A stretch of 64,000 nucleotides of DNA, taken from an uncultured Eubacteriales bacterium (GTDB taxonomy: Bacteria; Bacillota; Clostridia; Oscillospirales; Oscillospiraceae). The position numbers were made by a program, and so were the translations under genes. The DNA is taken from the NCBI GenBank assembly GCA_900320595.1, contig ONSW01000010.1, positions 22,347-86,346 on the forward strand. Direction: 5' to 3'. Under the pieces are notes generated by a model, which was not told the DNA's origin, ran no database searches, and saw only the letters and a list, made by a program, of their open reading frames with translations. Below, in pieces: positions 1 to 8,895 of this stretch; positions within the stretch are counted from its first letter, which is position 1, and each line of letters opens with the position of its first letter.

Positions 1-235
1 TCCCGGCCGGACGGCGGGAGAAGCATGACAATAGTAAGACCGCGGCAATAATAAAATATAATACTACTTTATATTAAACCACATCGCGGGGAATCGTTCA
101 ATCCTGGATTTCACGCAGACAGGCAGGAGCGGCCGGTTTTATCCCGCCACCGTGCAGGGACAAAACCGATCCGGTGACGAACTTCGCCCGCTTCCGCAAA
201 CAATACGACATCGAACAAACGCAAAAACGCAAAAA
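1..235. other. Left-edge intergenic DNA
   Basis: I see no gene here. The stretch around 40-80 is very AT-rich and holds several TATAAT-like hexamers on both strands, so it may be the promoter region of a gene lying to the left of the window. Positions 136-165 form a stem-loop (GGTTTTATCCC pairing with GGGACAAAACC, one mismatch) of unknown role. Confidence 0.3.
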
Positions 236-266
236 AGCAGCCCCGTTCCCACGGGGCTGCTTTTTT
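236..266 (-). terminator. Rho-independent terminator, possibly bidirectional
   Basis: A perfect GC-rich stem (AGCAGCCCCG with CGGGGCTGCT, loop TTCCCA) is flanked by A and T runs. It lies just beyond the alpha-amylase stop codon on the minus strand. The T run on the plus side could also stop transcription coming from the left. Confidence 0.8.
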
Positions 267-270
267 GTGT

Positions 271-1911
271 TTATCCCTCGCGCAGCACGGCGCTGGTCTG
301 GGGGCCGAGCGTCAGCACGCTGCCGTCAAGCACGGCGTCGCCTTGCCCGATCGAGGCGGCCAGCACGGAAAAGTCATGGCCGCCGATCGACGAAAGATCA
401 AAGCTCTGCTCGTTCGTCGAGGCGTTGTGCAGCACGCATACGGCGCTGCCCTCCCATTCGGAGACAAAGCCGCCCAGCTTGCCGCTGCCCTCGACGGCGC
501 GGTACTCTCCGCGCGCGATCTCGGGATTGGCATGTCGGATCATCAGCAGCGTTTTGTAATAGGTGTAAAGACTGCCGGGATCGGCGATCTGCTCCGCCGC
601 CGTCGTTTTCAGACGGTTCTCTTCGGGGTAATCCGCACCGGGCGGGTCGGATACGGCGTCGCCGTCGCCCCAGGGCATGGCAAGGCGTCGGTTGGCGTCG
701 GTGTTCGAACTGCCGCGCGAGCCCTTGACGCCCAGCTCCTCCCCGTAATAGAGGAAGGGCGAGCCGGGGCCGAGCAGGTACAGGTTGGCCGCCATCTTCA
801 TCCGGCCGTTCGTCACGGGCAAAAAGCCGGCCGCGCGATCCATGTCGTGGTTGGAGATAAAGGGGACGATCGCCGCGTCGCCGCGCAGAGAGCGGACCCT
901 GGCGAGATAGCTTTCCACATAGCCTGTCAGCTTGTCGACGCCGCTGCCCGCGGCGGCCTTCGCAATCAGCCCCTCCGCCTGGGAGAGGGTGAAGTCAAAA
1001 CAGTTGAGTGCGCTGTAATACTGGTCCGTGACGCCGTCGGTGTCCCAGACCTCGGCCACCGTGTAGATGTCGTTGTCAAGGGCGCGCAGCTCGTCCATGT
1101 ACCACTGCCAGAAGCCGGCATTCGCGCCATGGTCGCCGAGATAGACGTATTTTACCGCGTCGAAACGGAAACCGTCCACGCCGCGCTCGAGCCAGTATTT
1201 GGCGATCGCAAGCGTCTCGGCGCGTACGGCCTCGCTGTCAAAGTTCAGCTCGGGCATGTCGCCGGAGAAATTGCACTCGTATGAATCGTTTGTGCCGTCG
1301 ATCGGGCGGAAGGTGCGCCCGGCGGGGATGCTGTCGGAGGGGCACCAGGAATAGAAATCGTAATAGGGATCGTCCGTGCTGCCGCTGCGGTGGGCTGCCG
1401 TGAACGCAGTGAACCATGCGTTCTGCGCCCCGGTGTGGTTGAGCGGCAGATCGAGGATCAGCTTGACGTTGCGCGCCTCGCACAGCTCGCACAGCTCCCG
1501 GAGATCGTCCTCCGTGCCGAAGGCCGGATCGATCGTGTAATAGTCCGTCACATCGTACTTGTGATAGGAAGGGGAGGAAAAGACCGGCGTCAGCCAGATG
1601 CCCTCCACGCCCAGACTCTTTCCGGAATCGGGATCGCCGTCGTTGAGATAGTCCATCCGGCTGATGACGCCGCGCAGATCGCCCGTTCCGTCTCCGTCGC
1701 TGTCGGAAAACGAGCCGACGAAGATCTCATAAAAGACGCGGTCGTTGTCCTGGCAGACAAAGTCAGACTGCAGCGATGCGTCGCTGAGACGCACCTCGGC
1801 GTCCGCGTTCCATGCGTGCGTTCTGCCGGCGGTTTTTGACGCGGCGCAGCCGGAGATCAGCGAGCAGACGAGCACCAGGCATAGAAGCAGGGATAAGGCT
1901 CTTTTCATCAT
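271..1911 (-). CDS. Secreted GH13 alpha-amylase, lipoprotein
   Basis: Extracellular alpha-glucan hydrolase of family GH13, about 546 residues from the chosen start. The start is the first of two adjacent ATGs, behind an AAAGGGTGG-like ribosome site; the open frame extends further upstream but through the promoter. Residues 1-22 are a lipoprotein signal with lipobox LISGC. All four GH13 core motifs are visible: LDLPLNHTG (about 150-158), GFRFDAVK with the nucleophile Asp near 251, VAEVWD with the acid/base Glu near 287, and SNHDMD near 354 with the transition-state Asp. The enzyme would be anchored to the outer face of the membrane and release malto-oligosaccharides. The divergently transcribed sugar ABC importer next to it fits uptake of these products. 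The exact substrate (starch, pullulan, maltodextrin) cannot be told from sequence. Confidence 0.9.
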   Translation of the reverse strand: MMKRALSLLLCLVLVCSLISGCAASKTAGRTHAWNADAEVRLSDASLQSDFVCQDNDRVFYEIFVGSFSDSDGDGTGDLRGVISRMDYLNDGDPDSGKSLGVEGIWLTPVFSSPSYHKYDVTDYYTIDPAFGTEDDLRELCELCEARNVKLILDLPLNHTGAQNAWFTAFTAAHRSGSTDDPYYDFYSWCPSDSIPAGRTFRPIDGTNDSYECNFSGDMPELNFDSEAVRAETLAIAKYWLERGVDGFRFDAVKYVYLGDHGANAGFWQWYMDELRALDNDIYTVAEVWDTDGVTDQYYSALNCFDFTLSQAEGLIAKAAAGSGVDKLTGYVESYLARVRSLRGDAAIVPFISNHDMDRAAGFLPVTNGRMKMAANLYLLGPGSPFLYYGEELGVKGSRGSSNTDANRRLAMPWGDGDAVSDPPGADYPEENRLKTTAAEQIADPGSLYTYYKTLLMIRHANPEIARGEYRAVEGSGKLGGFVSEWEGSAVCVLHNASTNEQSFDLSSIGGHDFSVLAASIGQGDAVLDGSVLTLGPQTSAVLREG

Positions 1912-1945
1912 GCAAACCACCCTTTTTCCATCAAGTGATACAAAA

Positions 1946-1974
1946 ATAGTACTAAAGCGGCAGGGGAATGTCAA
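1946..1974 (-). promoter_or_regulatory. Sigma-A promoter of the amylase gene
   Basis: Read on the minus strand, TTGACA (1969-1974) and TACTAT (1946-1951) are separated by 17 bp and lie about 35 bp upstream of the start codon. An imperfect inverted repeat upstream, at about 2057-2130, could be a regulatory site. Confidence 0.7.
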
Positions 1975-2219
1975 GGCAAAACCCCTGTACAGCGCCAGCC
2001 CCTTTGTTCTTGCGAAAGGAACAAAACAGGATATGATCCGGGCGGAAAATGCATCCTGCCGCAGTATACGTGAAGCGCGCGTTTCCCGCATGCTGCGGGA
2101 GAGGGAAACGGGAACTGGCGTATAAGCGGCGAGGTCTGCCTCAACGCCCGGTGCGGAGAATAGTAAAACTCCACAAAACAGCCGGATGATTTTTATTAAA
2201 AAAGCCAAGCGCCGCGTAG

Positions 2220-2248
2220 TTTACAACAAAAAATCAAAATAGTATAAT
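2220..2248 (+). promoter_or_regulatory. Sigma-A promoter of the sugar ABC importer operon
   Basis: TTTACA (2220-2225) and TATAAT (2243-2248) are separated by exactly 17 bp in AT-rich DNA, about 150 bp upstream of the binding-protein gene. The 1912-2395 gap therefore holds two divergent promoters and a long leader for the importer. A leader hairpin (AAGCGGCG / CGCCCCGCTT, with a 2-nt bulge) lies at about 2318-2343. Confidence 0.7.
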
Positions 2249-2289
2249 AACAAACGTAAAATTTGTATTAAATCAAATGCGGTAGCACG

Positions 2290-2303
2290 TGAAAGCGAAT
2301 TCC
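2290..2303 (+). promoter_or_regulatory. Candidate catabolite-response element (cre)
   Basis: TGAAAGCGAATTCC matches the first eight positions of the CcpA cre consensus TGWAARCGYTWNCW and 11 of 14 overall. It lies about 40 bp downstream of the predicted -10, a usual place for repression by CcpA. This is a motif match only. Confidence 0.35.
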
Positions 2304-2395
2304 TGCATTTGGTTTCCAAGCGGCGAAAAACGCCCCGCTTTTCGTAATTCTCAGGCAGAAGATGCCTTTGAATAAATATCTTAGGAGGAACAAAA

Positions 2396-3601
2396 ATGAA
2401 GAAATTTCTTGCTCTGCTTCTGGTCCTCGTGATGATCTTTGTGCTGGCCGCCTGTGGACAGAAGGGTCCGGATCTGAAGATCTGGGTTCCCGAAGCCACG
2501 GTCGAGTTCACCAAGGCGCAGGTCGCCGAATTCCAGAAGGCGAATCCCGACTACGCCAAATACGTTATCGCTGTCGAGCCTGTCGGCGAGGGTGACGCCG
2601 CGTCCAATATGCTCACCGACGTTGAAGCCGGCGCGGACATCTTCAACTTCGCGCAGGACCAGCTGGCCCGTCTCGTCTCCGCCGGCGCGCTGACCCAGCT
2701 CTCCGATGAGGACGCCGCTGTGGTTTCCGCGGAGAACGATGCCGGCTCCGTCGCCGCTGCGACGATGGGCGGCACGATCTACGCCTACCCGCTGACCTCT
2801 GACAACGGCTACTTCCTGTATTACGACAAGAGCGTAGTCTCCGATCCCAGCAGCCTCGAGGCGATCCTCGCCGACTGCGAGAAGGCCGGCAAGGACTTCT
2901 ACATGGAGATCAACTCCGGCTGGTATCAGCCCGCCTTCTTCTTCGGCGCCGGCTGCACGCTGACCTATGACACCGACGATTCCGGCGCCTTCACGAAGTG
3001 CAACATCGACTATGCTTCCGACACCGGCGTCGGCGCTCTCAAGGCCATGATCGAACTGGCAAAGTCCCCTGCGTTCAAGAACGGCTCTTCCATCTCCAAC
3101 GCGACCAACGTCGCTGCGATCGTTGACGGCACCTGGGATTCCGGCGCTGCCAAGGAACTCTTCGGCGACAACTACGCCTGCGCGAAGCTCCCGACCGTGA
3201 AGATCAACGGCGTCGACACCCAGCTCGGCGGCTTCGGCGGCTTCAAGCTCCTCGGCGTCAAGCCGCAGACCGACGCAACGAAGCTTGCGCTCTGCGACGC
3301 TCTGGCCGCTTACCTCTCCAGCGGCGATGTCCAGCTTGCCCGCTACAATGCGGTGGGCTGGGGCCCGTCCAACAACACTGCCAAGGCTGACCCGGCCGTC
3401 CAGGCTGACGAGGCGCTCTCCGCTCTCGGCGCGCAGCTCGGCTACACCATCCCGCAGGGTCAGTACCCCGGCGACTACTGGAGCCTTGCCACCGCTCTCG
3501 GTGACTCTGTTATTGCCGGCGAGTACAACGACGCCGACGATGCTGCCCTGCTGGCGGCTCTGCAGAGCTTCCAGGATACCTGCATCGGCTACGCCGGCTG
3601 A
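2396..3601 (+). CDS. Sugar ABC transporter substrate-binding lipoprotein (MalE-like)
   Basis: Extracellular solute-binding protein of a CUT1-type carbohydrate ABC importer, 401 residues. It begins with a lipoprotein signal ending in lipobox LAAC (Cys20). The mature part starts DLKIWVPEA, the usual first strand of family 1 solute-binding proteins. AGGAGG lies 8 bp before the ATG. It is the first gene of the importer operon, with the two permeases downstream. The neighbouring amylase suggests malto-oligosaccharides as ligand, but sequence alone does not fix specificity. No ATPase gene is present, so a shared MsmK-type ATPase elsewhere is the likely partner. Confidence 0.88.
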   Translation: MKKFLALLLVLVMIFVLAACGQKGPDLKIWVPEATVEFTKAQVAEFQKANPDYAKYVIAVEPVGEGDAASNMLTDVEAGADIFNFAQDQLARLVSAGALTQLSDEDAAVVSAENDAGSVAAATMGGTIYAYPLTSDNGYFLYYDKSVVSDPSSLEAILADCEKAGKDFYMEINSGWYQPAFFFGAGCTLTYDTDDSGAFTKCNIDYASDTGVGALKAMIELAKSPAFKNGSSISNATNVAAIVDGTWDSGAAKELFGDNYACAKLPTVKINGVDTQLGGFGGFKLLGVKPQTDATKLALCDALAAYLSSGDVQLARYNAVGWGPSNNTAKADPAVQADEALSALGAQLGYTIPQGQYPGDYWSLATALGDSVIAGEYNDADDAALLAALQSFQDTCIGYAG

Positions 3602-3616
3602 TTTCTCACGCAATTC

Positions 3617-3649
3617 GATAAGGCAGGGCATGCCATGCCCTGCCTTATC
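3617..3649 (+). terminator. Intercistronic stem-loop between binding protein and permease
   Basis: A perfect 15-bp inverted repeat (GATAAGGCAGGGCAT) with a 3-nt loop follows the binding-protein stop. No T tract follows directly, so it more likely protects the upstream mRNA or partly attenuates. That would fit the usual excess of binding protein over permease. Confidence 0.65.
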
Positions 3650-3692
3650 TGATAAGATATCTGTTTTTCACTGATAATCGGGAGGTCCTGAT

Positions 3693-5087
3693 ATGGATGG
3701 AATAAAGAGAGGAAACGCCGTTACCCGCTTCTTCCGCTGGCTGGGAGCCGATCTCAGGGAGATCGGCCGCACCTTTGCCGAGGGAGACTGGAGAACCAAG
3801 CTGTCCTTCCTCATCATGGGCTTCGGCCAGCTCTGCCGCGGCCAGATCGCGCGCGGCGTTTCGATGCTGGCGCTCGAAGGAGGATTGCTGTACTTCATCT
3901 TCGGCTTCGGCTGGCAGTATTTGACCAAACTTGTCACACTCGGTACCATCGAGACCAGGCAGGACGGCCGCGTTACGATCTACGGCCACAACAGCTTCTT
4001 CATCCTGCTCTACGGCATCCTGGGCATTGTGGCGATCCTTGCCCTGATCTATCTCTGGCGCGTCAATCTGAAACAAAACCGGGAGGCCGAGGGCCTGCTT
4101 GCACAGGGAAAGCGTTTGCCGAGCAACAAGGCGGACCTTGCCTCGCTCCTGGATAAGAACTTTGACAAGACCCTGCTGGCTCTGCCGGTCCTGGGCATCT
4201 TCATTTTCACCGTGGTGCCGATCATCTTCATGATCTGCATCGCCTTTACCAACTATGACGTCACGCACCAGCCGCCCTCCAAGCTCTTTTCCTGGGTCGG
4301 CCTTGACAACTTCCGCGAGCTCTTCGGCATCGGCGGAGGCAGCGAGGGCTTCGGCGGCACCTTCTTCTACGTCCTGGGCTGGACGCTGGTCTGGGCGTTC
4401 TTTGCCACGTTCCTGACCTACTTCCTCGGCATGGCCGTCGCTATCCTGATCAACAAGAAAGGCATCCGTTTCAAAAAGCTCTGGCGCACGATCCTCGTCA
4501 TGACCATTGCCGTGCCCCAGTTCGTCTCGCTGCTTTACGTCGGCAAGATGTTTGCAGCGGACGGTCTCGTGAACGCCTACCTGCTCAAGTGGGGTTGGAT
4601 CAAGCAGACCATCCCGTTCTGGACGAACGCGACCTATGCCCGCATCCTGATCATCGTCATCAACCTGTGGATTGGCATCCCCTATACGATGCTGATCGTC
4701 ACCGGCCTTTTGATGAACATCCCGGCCGAGCTGTACGAGAGCGCACGCATCGACGGCGCCAACGCCTTCCAGACCTTCCGCAAGATCACGCTGCCCTATA
4801 TGCTCTTCGTCACCGGCCCCTTCCTGCTGACGCAGTTCATCGGCAACCTGAACAACTTTAACGTGATCTTCCTCTTAAACCAGGGCAAGCCGCAGTCAAT
4901 GAACCTGTCGAACAACGCCGGCGCGACCGACCTGCTCGTCACCTGGCTGTACAAGATGACGATCAACGACTCGAACTACAAGATCGCCGCCGTCATCGGC
5001 ATCATGGTCTTCCTTGTCACGGCGATCATTTCGCTGGTCGTCTACAACACGATGCCGTCTGTCAAGGATGAGGAGGGATTCCAGTAA
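3693..5087 (+). CDS. Sugar ABC transporter permease, MalF-type
   Basis: Membrane-spanning subunit of the importer, 464 residues. An N-terminal extension carries two hydrophobic segments (about 65-85 and 105-130). The core has six further segments and the ABC permease EAA loop near residues 344-370 (ESARIDGANAF, then TLPYM), which docks on the ATPase. The length and the extra N-terminal segments resemble MalF rather than shorter permeases. Its stop codon overlaps the next gene in the sequence TAATG, so the two permeases are translationally coupled. Confidence 0.88.
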   Translation: MDGIKRGNAVTRFFRWLGADLREIGRTFAEGDWRTKLSFLIMGFGQLCRGQIARGVSMLALEGGLLYFIFGFGWQYLTKLVTLGTIETRQDGRVTIYGHNSFFILLYGILGIVAILALIYLWRVNLKQNREAEGLLAQGKRLPSNKADLASLLDKNFDKTLLALPVLGIFIFTVVPIIFMICIAFTNYDVTHQPPSKLFSWVGLDNFRELFGIGGGSEGFGGTFFYVLGWTLVWAFFATFLTYFLGMAVAILINKKGIRFKKLWRTILVMTIAVPQFVSLLYVGKMFAADGLVNAYLLKWGWIKQTIPFWTNATYARILIIVINLWIGIPYTMLIVTGLLMNIPAELYESARIDGANAFQTFRKITLPYMLFVTGPFLLTQFIGNLNNFNVIFLLNQGKPQSMNLSNNAGATDLLVTWLYKMTINDSNYKIAAVIGIMVFLVTAIISLVVYNTMPSVKDEEGFQ

Positions 5088-5929
5088 TGAAAAGAAAACA
5101 GAGAATAAACAACACGATCTGCTATATCGTGCTGATCCTGATGAGCATCATCTGGCTCTTCCCCTTCGTCGGTCTGGTGCTCCAGTCCTTCCGCGGCGAG
5201 AGCGGCGGCATGGTCGCCTATCTGGTGCCGCACGAATGGTCGCTGAAGAACTATCAGTTCCTCTTCGGCAACAGCAGCAAGTTCCTCACCTGGTACGGCA
5301 ACACGCTGACCATCGCGATCTTTGTCTCGCTTCTGCAGACGCTGGTCGTCATCTGTGTCAGCTATGCGCTCAGCCGCATGCGCTTCCGCGGCCGCAAGGC
5401 GCTGATGAACATCTGGCTGGTGCTCGGCATGTTCCCCGGCTTCCTCACGATGATCTGCCTGTACTTCCTGCTCAAGACCCTCGGCCTGACCGAGGCCGGC
5501 GCGGTACCGGGTTTGATCTTGATCTCGGTCGCGTCCTCAGGCATGGGCTACTATGTCTGCAAAGGCTACTTCGACACGGTGCCGAAGGCGCTTGACGAGG
5601 CCGCGATCCTTGACGGCGCGACGCGCGCGCAGATCCTCGTCAAGATGATCATCCCCATGTCCAAGCCGATCATCATCTACACCGCGCTCGTTGCCTTCAT
5701 GGCGCCGTGGTGCGACTATATCTTCGCCTCCTATGTGGCTTTCGGCTATGAAAAAGGCTACAACGTGGCCGTCGCTATGACCCGCTGGGTCTGGACGAAC
5801 GACTACCAGGGCTTCTTCACGCGCTTCTGCGCGGGCGGCATCCTGGTGGCGATCCCTGTCACGATCCTGTTCATGTGCCTGCAGAAATACTATGTCGAAG
5901 GCGTCACCGGCGGCGCGGTCAAGGGCTGA
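5087..5929 (+). CDS. Sugar ABC transporter permease, MalG-type
   Basis: Second permease subunit, 280 residues, a standard length for MalG-type proteins. It has six hydrophobic segments and an EAA loop at about 164-192 (LDEAAILDGAT, then IPMSKP). The start codon overlaps the stop of the upstream permease by one base. A strong terminator follows at 5964, so the transcription unit is binding protein, permease, permease. The ATPase component is absent from the locus. Confidence 0.88.
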   Translation: MKRKQRINNTICYIVLILMSIIWLFPFVGLVLQSFRGESGGMVAYLVPHEWSLKNYQFLFGNSSKFLTWYGNTLTIAIFVSLLQTLVVICVSYALSRMRFRGRKALMNIWLVLGMFPGFLTMICLYFLLKTLGLTEAGAVPGLILISVASSGMGYYVCKGYFDTVPKALDEAAILDGATRAQILVKMIIPMSKPIIIYTALVAFMAPWCDYIFASYVAFGYEKGYNVAVAMTRWVWTNDYQGFFTRFCAGGILVAIPVTILFMCLQKYYVEGVTGGAVKG

Positions 5930-5963
5930 TCTGCCCCTGCCGGCTTTCCATCCAAACAAGCGC

Positions 5964-5997
5964 AAAGATCCGTCCGGGTGCCCGGACGGATCTTTTT
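5964..5997 (+). terminator. Terminator of the sugar importer operon
   Basis: Stem AAAGATCCGTCCGGG / CCCGGACGGATCTTT with a short loop, followed by a T run. Confidence 0.85.
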
Positions 5998-6110
5998 TCT
6001 TCACAAAATATTCACAGCACCTTTATGTTCACTTTAGGATTGCCCGGTATCATAACGCCAGACAAAGCAAGAAAGCCTTTGTGATCCCATGATAAAGTGA
6101 GGGAACAGCT

Positions 6111-8063
6111 ATGAAGAACAAAAAGCTCCTTTCCATCCTCCTCGCGCTCACCCTGGCGTTTTCCGCCGTGGGCTGCGGCGCCGCGGGCGGCGGCTCGGTC
6201 GACAAAAGTCTGACCGCTGACGCCTCCGACACCGAAGAGACGTCCGTCAGCGACGCCGTCTCGTCCTCGCTCGAGGAGCTGTTTACCGGCCGCGATCTCA
6301 GCGGCAAGAGCGGTGAGGATATCGTCACCGTCACGCTCTTCGGCGACACCGCGAGCGCGGACGGCGCGGGCGTTACCGTCTCTGACGGGCTCGTCACGAT
6401 CACCGCGGACGGCGATTATCTGCTCAGCGGCAGCTTTACCGGCAGCATCGTGATCGACGCGGACGACACCGCCAAGATCCAGATCATCCTCTCCGATGCC
6501 GTGATCGAGAGCGAGGGGCAGGCGGCCATCGTCGCGCTGTGCGCCGACAAGGTGTTTCTGACACTTGCCGAGGGCACGGACAATTCCGTCTCCGCCACCG
6601 GCGAACTTGCACCCTTCGGCGAGGTGAACGCCGACGGCGCGATCTTCTCCAAGTGTGATCTGACCGTGAACGGCACGGGCAGTCTGAGCGTCACCTGCGC
6701 GGAGGGCCACGGCATCGTCTCGAAGGACGATCTGAAGATCGCCTCCGGCACGATCACGGTCGACGCGGCCAGGCAGGGCCTCTCCGGCAAGGACAGCGTC
6801 AGCATTGCCGACGGCACGATCTCGATCACGGCCGGCACCGACGCGATCCACTCCGAGAACGCGGATGACGCCGAAAAGGGCGCGGTCTCGATCCTCGGCG
6901 GCAGCATCGCAGCCGAGAGCGGCAGCGACGGCATCGACGCTACCGGCGCGGTTTCGATCGAGGGCGGCAGCCTGAATATCACCGCGGGCGGCGGCGCGGA
7001 CAGCGTCTCGCGCTATGCCTCCGGCCGGGGCGGCTGGGGAGAGAGCAGCTCCTCCTCTTCGAGCGGCGGCAAGGGCGTCAAAAGCGATGCGTCCGTCACG
7101 ATCAGCGGCGGTACGGTCGACATTGACAGCGCCGACGACGCGATCCACACCGACGGCGAAGTCACAATCTCGGGCGGCGCGCTCACGCTCAAAAGCGGCG
7201 ACGACGGCGTCCACGCCGACGCATCGCTTACGATCAGCGGCGGCAGCGTTACCGTCAGCGACAGCTATGAGGGACTGGAGGCGGCCGACATCGTGATCGA
7301 GGACGGCGAGATCTCCGTTACAGCTTCGGACGACGGGCTCAATGCCGCGGGCGGCAATGACGGCTCGAACGGCGGCGGCTGGTTCGGCGGCGATCCCTTT
7401 GCCGCGCAGGACGCCTCCATCACGATCTCCGGCGGCACGCTTACCGTCAACTCTGACGGCGACGGCATCGACTCCAACGGCGATCTCACCGTCAGCGGCG
7501 GCACGATCTTCGTCTCCGGCCCGACCAATTCCGGCAACGGCGCGCTCGACTATAACGGAAGCGGCGTCATCACCGGCGGCACGCTCATCGCGGCGGGCGC
7601 CTCCGGCATGGCCGAAAACTTCTCGAACGGCTCGACCCAGTGCAGCGTGCTCGTGAATTTCTCCTCGACCGTTTCGGCGGGCAGCGAGATCTGCGTCTAC
7701 GATGCCGCGGGCAAGCTGATCGCAAGCTATACCCCCGAAAAGAATTACCAGTGTGCGGTCATTTCCGCCCCCGAACTCGCGGTAGGCGAGACCTACACCG
7801 TCACCGCGGGCGGCGCGCAGCAGACCGTGACCCTCTCCTCGACCATTACCGGCGGCGGTATGGGCATGGGAGGCATGGGCGGTATGGGCGGCCACGGCGG
7901 TTTCGGCGGCGGTGGCGGCATGCAAGGCGACTGGGGCGGCGAGACAGACGGCGTGACCTCCGCCACACCCTCCGACGGCGGCCAGGGTGGTTTCGGTGAT
8001 CAGGGCGGCTTCGGCGGTCATGGCGGAATGGGAGGGCCCGGCGGCCACGGCGGCAGACCGTAA
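6111..8063 (+). CDS. Carbohydrate-binding beta-helix lipoprotein (Cthe_2159/DUF4353-like)
   Basis: Large surface lipoprotein of 650 residues with signal and lipobox AVGC (Cys22). The body is built of repeated units of the type ISGGxxxI and DDGxHAD, which fold as right-handed beta-helix turns. This pattern matches the Cthe_2159 family of polygalacturonate-binding proteins, annotated as carbohydrate-binding domain-containing proteins. The last 80 residues are extremely rich in Gly, Met and His. A small Ser/Gly linker (about 302-322) interrupts the helix. It is flanked by terminators, so it is monocistronic. The likely role is binding plant or host polysaccharide at the cell surface; enzymatic activity is not indicated. 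Confidence 0.75.
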   Translation: MKNKKLLSILLALTLAFSAVGCGAAGGGSVDKSLTADASDTEETSVSDAVSSSLEELFTGRDLSGKSGEDIVTVTLFGDTASADGAGVTVSDGLVTITADGDYLLSGSFTGSIVIDADDTAKIQIILSDAVIESEGQAAIVALCADKVFLTLAEGTDNSVSATGELAPFGEVNADGAIFSKCDLTVNGTGSLSVTCAEGHGIVSKDDLKIASGTITVDAARQGLSGKDSVSIADGTISITAGTDAIHSENADDAEKGAVSILGGSIAAESGSDGIDATGAVSIEGGSLNITAGGGADSVSRYASGRGGWGESSSSSSSGGKGVKSDASVTISGGTVDIDSADDAIHTDGEVTISGGALTLKSGDDGVHADASLTISGGSVTVSDSYEGLEAADIVIEDGEISVTASDDGLNAAGGNDGSNGGGWFGGDPFAAQDASITISGGTLTVNSDGDGIDSNGDLTVSGGTIFVSGPTNSGNGALDYNGSGVITGGTLIAAGASGMAENFSNGSTQCSVLVNFSSTVSAGSEICVYDAAGKLIASYTPEKNYQCAVISAPELAVGETYTVTAGGAQQTVTLSSTITGGGMGMGGMGGMGGHGGFGGGGGMQGDWGGETDGVTSATPSDGGQGGFGDQGGFGGHGGMGGPGGHGGRP

Positions 8064-8065
8064 AA

Positions 8066-8097
8066 AAGAATGGGAAGCGGAGCTTCCCATTCTTTTT
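8066..8097 (+). terminator. Terminator of the beta-helix lipoprotein gene
   Basis: Stem AAGAATGGGAAGC / GCTTCCCATTCTT followed by a short T run. Confidence 0.8.
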
Positions 8098-8123
8098 AGA
8101 TCTTAGACTTTAGTTTTTAGCTT

Positions 8124-8165
8124 AAAAGAGGCAGTGAAAACCATCGGTTTTCACTGCCTCTTTTT
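8124..8165 (-). terminator. Terminator of the rpsP-khpA unit (possibly bidirectional)
   Basis: A long stem (AGAGGCAGTGAAAACC with GGTTTTCACTGCCTCT, 3-nt loop) lies 12 bp beyond the khpA stop codon. It has an A run on one side and a T run on the other, so it can act on both strands. Confidence 0.8.
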
Positions 8166-8177
8166 CTGCCCAAGGGA

Positions 8178-8408
8178 TCAGTCCATGATCTCCACAGAGA
8201 CCTTTTTGCCCTTCCTCTGGGCGACTGCGCGCATCAGGATGCGGATCTGCTTGACGATCCGGCCCTGACGGCCGATGACCTTGCCCATGTCGCCGTCGGC
8301 AACGCGGACCTCGAAGATCGTCTCGCCGTCGACTTTGCGCTCGGTCACAGAAACCTCGTCGGGATGATCGACCAGGCTCTGTACAAGATAGGTCAGAAGT
8401 TCTTTCAC
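8178..8408 (-). CDS. khpA: KH-domain RNA-binding protein KhpA
   Basis: Small RNA-binding protein of 76 residues made of one KH domain with the GKVIGRQGR loop near residues 39-47. KhpA (YlqC) binds RNA with KhpB and influences cell length in Firmicutes. The gene uses a GTG start behind GAGGAG and lies 17 bp after rpsP, the conserved neighbour. The usual rimM-trmD-rplS genes do not follow; a terminator does. Confidence 0.88.
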   Translation of the reverse strand: MKELLTYLVQSLVDHPDEVSVTERKVDGETIFEVRVADGDMGKVIGRQGRIVKQIRILMRAVAQRKGKKVSVEIMD

Positions 8409-8425
8409 AATTGATCGCTCCTCAA

Positions 8426-8662
8426 TTACGCTTCGATCTTCTTGAGAAGACCGCGAACGGTATCGGTGGGCTGAGCGCCCTGGGAAACCCAGTACTTCAC
8501 GCGCTCAACGTCGAGATTGAGCTTGTTGCCTTCCGCCATCGGATCGTAGGTACCCAGCTCCTCGATGAAGCGGCCGTCACGCGGGGAGCGGGAATCGGCG
8601 ACAACAACACGATAGTAAGGAGCCTTCTTGGCGCCCATTCTGCGAAGTCTGATTTTGACCAT
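8426..8662 (-). CDS. rpsP: 30S ribosomal protein S16
   Basis: Component of the small ribosomal subunit, 78 residues. The N-terminus [10 protein letters not shown] followed by [11 protein letters not shown] is characteristic of S16. GGAGG lies 10 bp upstream of the ATG. It lies between ffh and khpA in the order usual for Firmicutes, although a palindromic insert separates it from ffh. Confidence 0.95.
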   Translation of the reverse strand: MVKIRLRRMGAKKAPYYRVVVADSRSPRDGRFIEELGTYDPMAEGNKLNLDVERVKYWVSQGAQPTDTVRGLLKKIEA

Positions 8663-8736
8663 GTATATTCACCTCCATACATTTTTCTGCAAGTTCAAAC
8701 TATATTACAAACACTGTTTCAGTGCCGTAACCTGAA

Positions 8737-8775
8737 TTAAAAACCGAAGCCGCCGAGCCCGCCGGGGCCGCCCTC
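8737..8775 (-). pseudogene. Duplicated 3'-end remnant of ffh
   Basis: Read on the minus strand this encodes GGPGGLGGFGF and a stop, almost the same tail as the intact Ffh (GGFPGLGGFGF and a stop) 150 bp upstream. Nothing else of ffh is present. It is separated from the intact gene end by a palindromic insert. Confidence 0.65.
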
Positions 8776-8895
8776 GTCAGAAGAAACTCGCTGCGTTCCG
8801 TTTTTACGGCTTTTTCAAAATCCGTAAAAACTGCACATTCGCTCCTTCCTTCTTCCTCTCCGATTCAAACCCACTTCGTTGGGCTTTGAATCGGT
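8776..8895. repeat. Palindromic insert behind ffh (family shared with the 28.7 kb insert)
   Basis: The roughly 120-bp insert holds two hairpins. One (8862-8894) pairs CCGATTCAAA with TTTGAATCGG around CCCACTTCGTTGGG. The other (8778-8855) pairs AGAAGAAA-side with TTCTTC-side sequence around CGTTTTTACGG / CCGTAAAAACTG. On the minus strand its start (AAGCCC..GGGTTTGA) and its end (TTCTGACG) resemble the insert at 28732-28850. It lies between the intact ffh end and a duplicated ffh tail. Confidence 0.6.

Noticed and set aside
6012-8090. A 692-codon minus-strand frame opposite the beta-helix lipoprotein
   Set aside because: It mirrors the repeats of the real gene, has no ribosome site or domain, and reads as low-complexity Ala/Gly/Asp/Arg sequence.
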